The translations under genes and the position numbers were made by a program. The notes beneath the pieces were generated by a model that had not been told where the DNA came from, searched no databases, and saw nothing but the letters and a program-made list of their open reading frames with translations. From the NCBI RefSeq assembly GCF_001422445.1, contig NZ_LMNA01000023.1, positions 62,001 to 126,000 of the forward strand: a stretch of DNA of 64,000 bases, written 5' to 3'. Positions 53,970-62,578 of the stretch are shown here, one piece after another (the first letter of the stretch is position 1; every line of letters starts with the position of its first letter). The DNA comes from Pseudorhodoferax sp. Leaf274 (lineage in GTDB: Bacteria > Pseudomonadota > Gammaproteobacteria > Burkholderiales > Burkholderiaceae_C).

Positions 53970-55525
53970 CCGCCAGCATCGCTCCATCCCCATCCACGTC
54001 GGGCCTGCCCGTCCATTGGCGCCGGCCCCTCGCGCTGCTGGTCGTGACGCTGGCGGCCGTGCTGCTGCTGTACCGTGACACGGCCCAGGCCATGGTCTCG
54101 ATCTGGCTGCGCTCGGACACCTACGCCCACGGCCTGCTCGTGCCCCCCATCGTGCTGTGGCTGGTGTGGCGGCAGCGGCACCGGCTGGCCGAACTCGTGC
54201 CGGAGCCCAGCTTCGTGGCCGTCGTGCTGATGTGCGGTGCTGCGCTGCTGTGGTTGCTGGGCGATCTGGTGGCTGTCAACGCCGCCACGCAACTGGCCTT
54301 GACCATGCTGCTGGTGCTGGCCGTGCCGGCGGTGCTGGGTTGGCAGGTGGCCTGGACGCTGCTGTTTCCGCTGAGCTTCATGTTCTTCGCCGTGCCCATC
54401 GGCGACTTCATGATGCCGCGCCTGATGGAGTGGACGGCCGATTTCACGGTCCTGGCGGTGCGCCTGACCGGCATTCCGGTGTACCGCGAAGGCCAGCAGT
54501 TCGTCATTCCCTCGGGCCATTGGTCGGTGGTGGAGGCCTGCAGCGGCATCCGCTACCTGATCGCCTCGGTCACCGTCGGTGCGCTGTTCGCCTACCTGAA
54601 CTACCAATCGGCACGCCGGCGCGCGCTGTTCGTGCTGGTGTCCATCCTCGTCCCGGTCATTGCCAACTGGCTGCGCGCCTACATCATCGTGATGCTGGGC
54701 CACTACTCCGGCAACACCATCGCCACCGGCGTCGACCACCTCATTTATGGCTGGTTGTTCTTCGGCATCGTCATCATGCTGATGTTCGCCATCGGCGCCC
54801 GCTGGTCCGAACCGACCCCCGATCTGCAGGCCTCGCCGGTTGCCGTGGGCGGCGCGGTGGCCCGCGTCCGTCCGGTCGTGCTGGTGGCGCTGGCGTTGGT
54901 GGCTTGGGCGCCCCACGGGGTCGTGTGGGCGCTCGAACGCGCGCAGAACCACACCATGCCGCAGCTGGCCCTGGCCACCGGCCTACAGGACGGCTGGCAG
55001 GCCACGGAGCGGCCCTCGCCGGGGTGGAAACCTGCATTCCAGAACCCCTCCGCCGAACTGTTCCAGGGCGCAACCAAGGACGCCCAGCCGGTCGGGCTGT
55101 ACATCGGCTACTACCGCAGCCAGAACGCCGAGCGCAAGCTGGTGTCTTCGACAAACCTGCTGGTGCCGTACTCCGACAAGGACTGGGCCGAAGTCGGCGC
55201 AGGCACGGCCAGTGCGCCCTGGCCCGGTGGCGCCGTGCCGGTGCGGCAGGCCGAGCTGCGGGCCTCGCTCGTCGGCAGCGCGGACGCGGTGCGCCTGCTG
55301 GCCTGGCAGGTGTACTGGGTCAATGACCGCCTGATCGCCAGCGATGCGCTGGCCAAGGTGCATGGCGCGCTGTCGCGCCTGCTGGGGCGGGGCGACGATT
55401 CGGCCGTGGTCGTGGTGTACACGCCGATCCGGGCTGGCGCCAACGCGCAGGAGACGCTGGCGTCTTTCGTCCAGGCCAATGGCCGGACCATCGAGGCCGG
55501 CCTGCAGCAGGCGCGGCAGCGCTGA
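53966..55525 (+). CDS. xrtA: Exosortase A fused to an EpsI domain
   Basis: 519-residue membrane protease-transpeptidase that cleaves the PEP-CTERM sorting signal of exported proteins. The first 290 residues are an eight-helix exosortase with the catalytic Cys C192 in EACSGIRYL, Arg R237 in NWLRAY and His H258 in VDHLIYGW. After a further helix at about 305-325, an EpsI/DUF3485 domain extends to the end (WKPAFQNPSAEL, VGLYIGYYRSQNAERKLVSSTN in pieces). This fusion is usual for XrtA. No PEP-CTERM substrate is in the window. Confidence 0.95.
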   Translation: MTASIAPSPSTSGLPVHWRRPLALLVVTLAAVLLLYRDTAQAMVSIWLRSDTYAHGLLVPPIVLWLVWRQRHRLAELVPEPSFVAVVLMCGAALLWLLGDLVAVNAATQLALTMLLVLAVPAVLGWQVAWTLLFPLSFMFFAVPIGDFMMPRLMEWTADFTVLAVRLTGIPVYREGQQFVIPSGHWSVVEACSGIRYLIASVTVGALFAYLNYQSARRRALFVLVSILVPVIANWLRAYIIVMLGHYSGNTIATGVDHLIYGWLFFGIVIMLMFAIGARWSEPTPDLQASPVAVGGAVARVRPVVLVALALVAWAPHGVVWALERAQNHTMPQLALATGLQDGWQATERPSPGWKPAFQNPSAELFQGATKDAQPVGLYIGYYRSQNAERKLVSSTNLLVPYSDKDWAEVGAGTASAPWPGGAVPVRQAELRASLVGSADAVRLLAWQVYWVNDRLIASDALAKVHGALSRLLGRGDDSAVVVVYTPIRAGANAQETLASFVQANGRTIEAGLQQARQR

Positions 55526-55540
55526 GCAAGGAGCGGCAGC

Positions 55541-57469
55541 ATGTGTGGCATCTCCGGCCTGTTCGACCTGCGCGGCAGGCGCGCGTACTCCCCAGCGCTG
55601 ATGTCGGCCATCAACGACATCCAGGCCCATCGCGGGCCCGACGAGGCCGACCTGCATCTGGAGCCGGGCCTGGCCATGGGCCACCGTCGCCTGTCGGTGA
55701 TCGACCTGGCCACGGGCATCCAGCCGCAGTTCAACGAAGACGGTTCGGTCGTCATCGTCTTCAATGGCGAGATCTACAACTACCGCGAGCTGACGGTCGA
55801 ACTCAAGGCGCTGGGCCACGTGTTCAAGACGCGCAGCGACACCGAGGTCATCGTCCATGCCTGGGAGGCCTGGGGCGAGGACTGCCTGCACCGCCTGCGC
55901 GGCATGTTCGCGTTCGCGATCTGGGACCGCAACCAGCAGGTGCTGTTCCTGGCGCGCGACCGCATGGGCGTCAAGCCCATGCACTACGCGCTGCTGCCCG
56001 ACGGCAGCTTCGTGTTCGGCTCCGAGCTCAAGGTCATCACCGCCCATCCCGCGTTCGCGCGGCAGATCGATCCGCTCGCGGTCGAAGAGTATTTCGCGCT
56101 GGGCTATGTGGCCGATCCGCGTTGCATCTACCGGGGCGCGTTCAAGCTGCCCCCCGGCCACAAATTGCTGGTGCGCCGTGGCATGGAGCGCCTGCCCGAG
56201 CCCCAGCCCTACTGGGATGTGCGCTTCACGCTGGACAACCCGATCAGCCTGCGCGACGCGCAGGCCGAACTGCTGCAGCGCGTCGACGAGTCGGTGCGTT
56301 TGCGGCTGGTGGCGGACGTGCCGCTGGGCGCGTTCCTGTCGGGCGGTGTGGATTCCAGCGCCGTGGTGGCGTCCATGGCGCAGGTGGATGGCAGCCGCAT
56401 CAAGACCTGCGCCATCGGCTTCGACGATCCGCGCTTCAACGAATCGCAGTTCGCGCAGATGGTGGCCGACCGCTACCGGACCGACCACAGCCTGGACATC
56501 GTCGGCAGCAACGACTTCGACCTCATCGACACGCTGGCCTGGCTCTACGACGAACCCTTCGCCGACAGTTCGGCCGTGCCGACCTACCGCGTCTGCCAGA
56601 TGGCGCGCAAGCATGTGACGGTCGCGCTGTCGGGCGACGGCGGCGATGAGAGCTTCGGGGGCTACCGGCGCTACCGCCTGCACCTGGCCGAAGAGCGGGC
56701 GCGTCGCGCCTTGCCGCTGGGCCTGCGCCGGCCCCTGTTCGGCGCGCTGGGCCAGCTCTACCCGAAGGCCGACTGGGCGCCGCGCGTGTTGCGGGCCAAG
56801 ACCACGTTCCAGGCGCTGGCCTTTGATTCGGCCCAGGCCTACCTGCACAGCGTGTCGGTGCTGCGTGCGGACGAGCGCGAACGCCTGTATTCGGCCGGGT
56901 TCAAGCGCCAGCTTGGCGGCTACAGCGCGCTGGACATGTTCCGCACGCATGCCGAGCGGGCCGGCACCGACGACCCGCTGGCCCTGGTGCAGTACCTTGA
57001 CTACAAAACCTGGCTGGTCGGCGACATCAACACCAAGGTCGACCGTGCCGGCATGGCGCACTCGCTGGAAGTGCGCGAGCCCCTGATGGATCACCAATTG
57101 ATCGAATGGCTGGCGACCTTGCCAAGCGCGCTCAAGATACAGGGCCAGGAGGGCAAGTATCTGCTCAAGAAGGCATTCGAGCCGCGGCTGCCGAGCGACG
57201 TGCTGTACCGCCCGAAGATGGGGTTTTCGGTGCCGCTGGCCAGCTGGCTGCGCGGCCCCCTGGCCGAGCGCACCCGCGAGGCGCTGTTGGGCCCCCGCAT
57301 GGCCGATGCCGGCTACTTCGACCCCGATACGCTGCGCAGCATGGTGCGACAGCACCAGAGCGGCCAGCGTGACTTTTCGGCGCCGCTGTGGACGTTGTTG
57401 ATGTTCGAGGCGTTCTTGCGGCAGACCGAGTCCCCCTGCGTGGCCCCGGCGGCTACGCTCGCTGCATGA
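55541..57469 (+). CDS. XrtA/PEP-CTERM system amidotransferase (asparagine-synthase-like)
   Basis: 642-residue two-domain enzyme. The N-terminal glutaminase has the nucleophile C2 (MCGISG), then RGPDEADLHLEPGLAMGHRRLSVID. The synthase domain holds the PP-motif SGGVDSSAVVAS at about 267-278 and ALSGDGGDESFGGYRRY. It resembles AsnB, but in XrtA loci it probably amidates a sugar acid or peptide. Its last four bases overlap the next glycosyltransferase start. Confidence 0.9.
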   Translation: MCGISGLFDLRGRRAYSPALMSAINDIQAHRGPDEADLHLEPGLAMGHRRLSVIDLATGIQPQFNEDGSVVIVFNGEIYNYRELTVELKALGHVFKTRSDTEVIVHAWEAWGEDCLHRLRGMFAFAIWDRNQQVLFLARDRMGVKPMHYALLPDGSFVFGSELKVITAHPAFARQIDPLAVEEYFALGYVADPRCIYRGAFKLPPGHKLLVRRGMERLPEPQPYWDVRFTLDNPISLRDAQAELLQRVDESVRLRLVADVPLGAFLSGGVDSSAVVASMAQVDGSRIKTCAIGFDDPRFNESQFAQMVADRYRTDHSLDIVGSNDFDLIDTLAWLYDEPFADSSAVPTYRVCQMARKHVTVALSGDGGDESFGGYRRYRLHLAEERARRALPLGLRRPLFGALGQLYPKADWAPRVLRAKTTFQALAFDSAQAYLHSVSVLRADERERLYSAGFKRQLGGYSALDMFRTHAERAGTDDPLALVQYLDYKTWLVGDINTKVDRAGMAHSLEVREPLMDHQLIEWLATLPSALKIQGQEGKYLLKKAFEPRLPSDVLYRPKMGFSVPLASWLRGPLAERTREALLGPRMADAGYFDPDTLRSMVRQHQSGQRDFSAPLWTLLMFEAFLRQTESPCVAPAATLAA

Positions 57470-58632
57470 AGATCCTGTACCACCACCGCACGGCGTCCAA
57501 GGATGGCCAGGCTGTCCACATCGAAGAGCTGATTGCAGCGCTGCGGGCCCAAGGCCACGAGGTGCATGTCGTGGCACCCGGCGAGGTTGGCGAGGACGCC
57601 GGGACCATGGGGCAGGACATGGACTGGGTGCACCGCCTGAAGGCGCGGCTGCCAAAGGCAGCCTACGAGCTGATGGAGCTTTCCTACTCCTGGCTCGCCT
57701 ACCGCAAGCTGATGGCCGCGGCACGCATCTTTCAACCCGACGTCATCTACGAGCGCTACAACTTGTTCCTGCTGGCCGGTTTGATGGCCAGTCGGCGGCT
57801 GAAGGTGCCGCTGCTGCTGGAAGTCAATGCGCCGCTCGTGCAAGAGCGTTCGAAGCACAGCGGGGGCTTGGCGCTGCAGTCTCTGGCGCGCTGGGCCGAG
57901 GGGCATGCCTGGCGCGGGGCTTCCTGGGTGCTGCCTGTTACCCAGGTGCTGGCCGACCACGTGCGCGCATACGGGGTGCCTGATGCCCGCATCGCCGTCA
58001 TCCCCAACGGGATCAATGAAGCGCATTTCCAGGCTGCACCCGCGTCTGACGAGGCAAAGGCCCGCCTTGGTCTGCAGGGACGGTTGGTGCTGGGTTTCAC
58101 GGGCTTTGTGCGCGACTGGCATGGCGTGGACCGCGTCATCGCCTGGATGGCCGGCACCACGGCGCCGCGCAACAGCCACCTGCTGGTCGTGGGAGACGGA
58201 CCGGTGCGCGAGGAACTGCAGGACCAGGCCCGCCAACTCGGCATCGCCGACCGCGTGACTTTCACCGGCGTGGTGCACCGCGACCAGGTGCCCGCCCATG
58301 TCAGTGCATTCGATGTGGCTTTGCAACCTGCTGTCGTCGCGTACGCCTCGCCGCTCAAGCTCATGGAATACCTCGTTCTGGGCAAGGCGATCGTGGCGCC
58401 GCGAGTGCCCAACCTGCTGGAGGTGCTGACCGAAGGACAGAACGCCCATCTGTTCGAGCAGGACGTGCCTGGCGCCTTCGAAGCTGCCTTGGCCTGCGTT
58501 TGTGGCGACGCGGCGCTGCGCCTGCGACTGGAGCGGGGGGCCCGCGACACCATCGGCCGCCTGCGCCTGACCTGGGATGGCAACGCGCAGCGCGTCGTGT
58601 CCCTGGCCCAGGAGGCCGTGCGCAGCCTGTGA
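57466..58632 (+). CDS. Glycosyltransferase family 4 protein (XrtA locus)
   Basis: 388-residue GT-B enzyme. The nucleotide-sugar region LLVVGDGPVREELQDQARQLGIADRVTFTGVVHRDQVPAH lies at about 244-283 in pieces; ASPLKLMEYLVLGKAIVAPRVPNLLEV carries the EX7E-type motif. It should add a sugar to the XrtA polymer. Start overlaps the amidotransferase stop (ATGA). A 64-base gap follows. Confidence 0.88.
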   Translation: MKILYHHRTASKDGQAVHIEELIAALRAQGHEVHVVAPGEVGEDAGTMGQDMDWVHRLKARLPKAAYELMELSYSWLAYRKLMAAARIFQPDVIYERYNLFLLAGLMASRRLKVPLLLEVNAPLVQERSKHSGGLALQSLARWAEGHAWRGASWVLPVTQVLADHVRAYGVPDARIAVIPNGINEAHFQAAPASDEAKARLGLQGRLVLGFTGFVRDWHGVDRVIAWMAGTTAPRNSHLLVVGDGPVREELQDQARQLGIADRVTFTGVVHRDQVPAHVSAFDVALQPAVVAYASPLKLMEYLVLGKAIVAPRVPNLLEVLTEGQNAHLFEQDVPGAFEAALACVCGDAALRLRLERGARDTIGRLRLTWDGNAQRVVSLAQEAVRSL

Positions 58633-58642
58633 GTGGTGCTGC

Positions 58643-58665
58643 ATCTGCGTATTAAGACCGCAGAT
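58643..58665. promoter_or_regulatory. Inverted repeat in the gap between two glycosyltransferase genes
   Basis: ATCTGCG, nine bases (TATTAAGAC), CGCAGAT: perfect 7-base arms. It occupies most of a 64-base gap, the second largest non-coding space in the XrtA operon. A GG-N10-GC pattern (58635-58648) could be a weak sigma-54 box and CATAAT (58683-58688) a -10 box. A new promoter here is possible but not secure. Confidence 0.3.
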
Positions 58666-58696
58666 CGGCCAGGGCACACGCTCATAATTCAGACCT

Positions 58697-59911
58697 ATGC
58701 CGTCTCCACTCCGTTTGCTGCTGTTCTCCAGCCTGTATCCGAGCAGCCAGCGGCCCATCCATGGCATCTTCGTCGAGACCCGTCTGCGGGAACTGATCAA
58801 GACCGGCCAGGTTCAGGCACAGGTCGTGGCGCCGGTGCCTTGGTTCCCGTTCACCGGCGAGCGTTGGGGCGAGTACGGCCAGTTCGCCGCCACGCCGCGC
58901 CGCGAAGTGCGCAATGGTCTGCCTGTGCACCATCCGCGCTACCTGCTGGTGCCCAAGGTCGGCATGAATCTCGCGCCCTACGCAATGGCCGTGGGCGCGT
59001 TGCGAACGGTGCGCCGGCTGCAGCGCGAGGGCTTCGACTTCGACCTGATCGATGCCCACTACTACTACCCGGACGGCGTGGCCGCTTCGCTGCTGGCGCG
59101 CTGGCTTGGAAAGCCTTTCGTCGTGACCGCCCGCGGCACAGACTTGAACCTGATTCCGCGGTACCCGTTCCCGCGCAAGCTGATCCTGGAGACGGCACGC
59201 CGCGCAGACGCCTCGATCGGCGTGTGCCAGGCCTTGATGGACAGCCTGCGCGATCTGGGTGCCGATGCGGCCAAGCTGCACACCTTGCGCAACGGCGTGG
59301 ACTTGGAGCGCTTCGTTCCGGAGCCGCGCGATCAGGCGCGCCGCAGGCTGGGGCTGCCCGACGAGGCTCCGATCCTGTTGTCCGTGGGGCATTTGATTGA
59401 GCGCAAGGGACACCACATCGCCATCGAAGCACTGCCGCAGCTGGCACCCGACACACTGTTGGTCATCGCTGGTGGCGGCTCGGAGCGCGCGGCCCTGGAG
59501 CGGCGTGCAGCCGATTTGGGCGTGGCCGGGCGCGTGCGCTTCGCTGGCGTGGTGCCGCAGTCCGACCTGAAGTGGTGGTACAGCGCGGCCGACGTGCTGG
59601 CGCTGTGCTCCAGCCGCGAGGGCTGGGCCAATGTCTTGCTGGAAGCGATGGCATGTGGCACGCCTGTGCTGGCGACCGACATCTGGGGTACGCCGGAAGT
59701 GGTCAGCACGCCGGCTGCCGGCGTGCTGATGCCTGAGCGCTCGGCAGCTGGCTTCGTGCAGGCCTTGCAGCGCTTGCTGAGCAGCCTGCCCGAGCGTGCG
59801 GCGACGCGTCGGCATGCCGAAACCTTCTCATGGGACGCCACCACGCAAGGGCAACTGCACCTGTTTCGCCGTGTCCTTGCGCGCAAGCTAGTCGAGCAGT
59901 CTGGTGACTGA
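58697..59911 (+). CDS. Glycosyltransferase family 4 protein (XrtA locus)
   Basis: 404-residue GT-B enzyme. It begins LRLLLFSSLYPSSQRPIHGIFVE, with ARGTDLNLIPRYPFPRKLIL at about 151-170 and GVPQ... following in the second Rossmann half (SREGWANVLLEAMACGTPVLA, the EX7E motif). Related to the exosortase-associated glycosyltransferases of the TIGR04063 group. Eight bases overlap with the next gene, so translation is coupled. Confidence 0.88.
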   Translation: MPSPLRLLLFSSLYPSSQRPIHGIFVETRLRELIKTGQVQAQVVAPVPWFPFTGERWGEYGQFAATPRREVRNGLPVHHPRYLLVPKVGMNLAPYAMAVGALRTVRRLQREGFDFDLIDAHYYYPDGVAASLLARWLGKPFVVTARGTDLNLIPRYPFPRKLILETARRADASIGVCQALMDSLRDLGADAAKLHTLRNGVDLERFVPEPRDQARRRLGLPDEAPILLSVGHLIERKGHHIAIEALPQLAPDTLLVIAGGGSERAALERRAADLGVAGRVRFAGVVPQSDLKWWYSAADVLALCSSREGWANVLLEAMACGTPVLATDIWGTPEVVSTPAAGVLMPERSAAGFVQALQRLLSSLPERAATRRHAETFSWDATTQGQLHLFRRVLARKLVEQSGD

Positions 59912-61043
59912 AGCCCGGCCGCTGCACATCGTCCATTTCGTCTACCGGTTTTCGATTGGCGGGCTGGAGAACGTGATCGTCCAGTTGATCAACCGCCTGC
60001 CTGTGGAGCGCTACCGGCACACCGTGGTGTCGTTGACCACCGTCGACGATTTCCGCCACCGGGTGACGCGGCGCGACGTTGAATTCATCGCCCTCGACAA
60101 ACCCGAAGGCCATGCCGTGCCGCTGTACGGGCGCATCTACGCCCTGCTCAGGCGTCTGCGTCCGGATGTTCTGCACAGCTGCAACCTGGCGGCACTGGAA
60201 GTGACTCCACTGGGTTGGCTGGCACGGGTGCCCCGCCGGATCCACGCCGAGCACGGCTGGGATACGCACGACCTCGGCGGGCACAACCCGCGGTACCGCG
60301 CGCTGCGCAAGCTGTACCGCCCCTTCGTTTCGCACTATGTCGGCGTATCGAAGGACATCGACGACTACCTGGGCCAGGCCATCGGCGTGCCGTCGACGCG
60401 CCGCTCGCTGATCGCCAATGGGGTGGACACGGAATGGTTCGCGCCCGCCGGCGAACCGCGCAGCGCCGTGCCCGGTTGTCCGTTCAGGCCTGGCGAGCAC
60501 TGGTTGATCGGCACGGTCGGGCGCCTGCAAAGCGTGAAGAACCAGCCCGCGTTGGCACGGGCCTTCGTCGAACTGCTGCGCCTGCACCCTCGCGCCGCCG
60601 AGCGCGCGCGCCTGGTGTTCGTGGGCGAAGGACCGCTGGCCATCGAGATCGATGAAATCCTGCGCCAGGCCGGGCTGCGCGATCTGGCCTGGCTGGCCGG
60701 TGCGCGCAGCGACGTGCCCGACGTGCTGCGCATGCTTGACTGCTTCGTGCTGCCTTCGTTGATCGAAGGCACATCCTGCACACTGCAGGAGGCCATGGCG
60801 TGCGGCTTGCCCATCGTGGCCACTGCGGTCGGCGGAACACCGGAAGTCATCAGGGACGGCACGAACGGCATGCTGGTGCCCGCGCAGGACGATGCCGCCA
60901 TGGCCAAGGCACTGGCCGCCTACTTCGACGATGAGATGCTGGCGCGGCACCATGGGTCGGCGGCCCGGGCCGAGGCCGAACAGCACCATGCGCTGTCGGC
61001 GATGGTGCGCCGTTACGATGCGCTCTTCGCACAGCCTTCCTGA
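59904..61043 (+). CDS. TIGR03088-type PEP-CTERM/XrtA glycosyltransferase
   Basis: 379-residue GT-B glycosyltransferase. Start is the GTG at 59904 (TEARPLHIVHFVYRFSIGGLEN), the N-terminus typical of the family; VPRRIHAEHGWDTHDLGGHN near 110 and LIEGTSCTLQEAMACGLPIVA near 285 hold the active site. It should complete the repeat unit of the polymer. An AT-leaning gap with a small ORF follows. Confidence 0.9.
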   Translation: MTEARPLHIVHFVYRFSIGGLENVIVQLINRLPVERYRHTVVSLTTVDDFRHRVTRRDVEFIALDKPEGHAVPLYGRIYALLRRLRPDVLHSCNLAALEVTPLGWLARVPRRIHAEHGWDTHDLGGHNPRYRALRKLYRPFVSHYVGVSKDIDDYLGQAIGVPSTRRSLIANGVDTEWFAPAGEPRSAVPGCPFRPGEHWLIGTVGRLQSVKNQPALARAFVELLRLHPRAAERARLVFVGEGPLAIEIDEILRQAGLRDLAWLAGARSDVPDVLRMLDCFVLPSLIEGTSCTLQEAMACGLPIVATAVGGTPEVIRDGTNGMLVPAQDDAAMAKALAAYFDDEMLARHHGSAARAEAEQHHALSAMVRRYDALFAQPS

Positions 61044-61067
61044 AGCTGAACCTCGAGAACAACGGAC

Positions 61068-61247
61068 ATGGAAGCTGCACTGTTCACATTGGATGTGGTC
61101 CTTCTGCTTGTGTTGATCGTGGCCATCCGCACGTCGGACCGGCGGCCGCGCGAGGAGCGCGATCTGGGATTTCTCTCGTTCCTCAACGCCAAGACGGACC
61201 CGGTGCAAAAGAGCCTGAGGGCCGCAGAGGGACGGCACGATGCGTGA
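61068..61247 (+). CDS. Small single-helix membrane protein in the XrtA operon
   Basis: 59-residue ORF in the apparent gap between a glycosyltransferase and the O-glycosylation ligase. An ATG at 61068 starts MEAALFTLDVVLLLVLIVA, a single hydrophobic helix (about 4-20), then a charged tail IRTSDRRPREERDLGFLSF. The tail ends in TDPVQKSLRAAEGRHDA. The stop overlaps the ligase start by eight bases, as real coupled genes here do. It sits 24 bases after the preceding stop, with ACGGA as a weak ribosome site. I do not recognise a family. N-terminus likely outside or within the membrane, tail cytosolic by the positive-inside rule. Confidence 0.7.
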   Translation: MEAALFTLDVVLLLVLIVAIRTSDRRPREERDLGFLSFLNAKTDPVQKSLRAAEGRHDA

Positions 61248-62556
61248 CCTGATGATGTTGGGGATGATGTTGCTCATCGTCCCGGTAACCCTGTCGAACG
61301 CGTTTGCTGCCTACATCGTGTGGGGATGGACCGCGGTGATCGCCGTGCCGTCCTACATGTACGGGTTCATGGGCTCGCTGCGCTACAACTTCTTCTTCGC
61401 GCTCGTCACACTGGTGCTGGTGGCGATGGGCCGCGCCACCGACAAGAGCGGGTTCAAGCTCAACCGCACAAGCGCACTCATCCTGCTGTTCGTCGCGCAC
61501 ACCACCGTCAGTGCGGTGCTGGCAGAGCCCAGTGCCACCCGCAATGTGGAGATCTATACCGACTTGCTGAAGTCGGTGACCTACTGCCTGGTGATGTTCC
61601 TGTTCGTCAATTCCCGGCTGCGGCTGCACGCAATGTTCATTGCCATCGCGCTGGGCCTGGGGTTCCATGGATTGGTCGAAGGCATGAAGACGCTCGCGAG
61701 TGCGGGCGGGCACAAGATCGTCGGGCTGCCGGGCACCAAGATGTCCGACAACAACCACTTTGGCGTTGCACTGGTCATGGTCCTGCCCGTGCTGCTGTAT
61801 CTCTACCAGTATTCCAAGATCCGGCTCGTTCGCTGGGGGTTTCTGGGGGTGCTGCTCATGACGGTCATGGCCATCATCGGCTCCCAATCGCGCGGCGCCT
61901 TCCTGGCCATGGCGTTGATGGCCATGGCGCTGCTGATGACGACCCGACGCAAGGTGCTGGCATCGTTCATGGTCGTTGTCGGCGCTGTACTGGTGCTCGC
62001 GCTCAGTCCTGCAGAGTGGTTCGAGCGCGTCGAATCGATCGGGAGTGCGGGAGAGGACTCGTCCTTCATGGGCCGTGTGGAGGCCTGGAATGTGGCCACT
62101 GCGCTGGCGTTGCAGAACCCTGTCTTCGGCACCGGTTTCCATGCCATGCAATCGCCGGAGGTCTGGTTCCGCATCCGGCCGCGGGATGGCCTGCTGTCCG
62201 GCGCTCTGTCCGGCAATGTCGTACTGGCCGACTTTGCCAAGGCCGCGCACAGCATCTATTTCGAGGTGCTGGGCGACCACGGCTTCGTTGGGCTGCTGAT
62301 CTTTCTGGCTCTGCTGGTGAACGTCTTCTTCACAGTCGGGCAGATCCGCAGGATGACGGCCAAACGCCAGGACCTGCTATGGGCGCGGGACATGGCCGAC
62401 GCGCTCGGCCTTGCGTGCTTCGGCTTCGCAGTGGGCGGGGCGGGGGTCAGCCTCGCGTACTTTGAAGTGTTCTATGTCGTCGCGTGCCTGACCGAGGCGC
62501 TGCGGCAATATCTGTTGCGCCAGCCGGCGATCGGTCCACCGGCCAGGGCGGGCTGA
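61240..62556 (+). CDS. Putative O-glycosylation ligase, exosortase A-associated (Wzy/WaaL-like)
   Basis: 438-residue membrane protein with ten or more helices and a large periplasmic loop at about 245-330. SQSRGAFLAMALMAM at about 211-225 is the O-antigen ligase/polymerase motif. In XrtA loci it is thought to attach or polymerise a glycan on exported PEP-CTERM proteins or lipid carrier. A long basic C-terminal region ends the protein. Start coupled to the small ORF upstream. Confidence 0.85.
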   Translation: MRDLMMLGMMLLIVPVTLSNAFAAYIVWGWTAVIAVPSYMYGFMGSLRYNFFFALVTLVLVAMGRATDKSGFKLNRTSALILLFVAHTTVSAVLAEPSATRNVEIYTDLLKSVTYCLVMFLFVNSRLRLHAMFIAIALGLGFHGLVEGMKTLASAGGHKIVGLPGTKMSDNNHFGVALVMVLPVLLYLYQYSKIRLVRWGFLGVLLMTVMAIIGSQSRGAFLAMALMAMALLMTTRRKVLASFMVVVGAVLVLALSPAEWFERVESIGSAGEDSSFMGRVEAWNVATALALQNPVFGTGFHAMQSPEVWFRIRPRDGLLSGALSGNVVLADFAKAAHSIYFEVLGDHGFVGLLIFLALLVNVFFTVGQIRRMTAKRQDLLWARDMADALGLACFGFAVGGAGVSLAYFEVFYVVACLTEALRQYLLRQPAIGPPARAG

Positions 62557-62578
62557 GGCGCGCAGCGGCCCGAGCACC

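Noticed and set aside
58634-58648. Second sigma-54-like GG-N10-GC pattern before a glycosyltransferase gene
   Set aside because: Only 7 of 12 consensus positions match, close to chance for GC-rich sequence.
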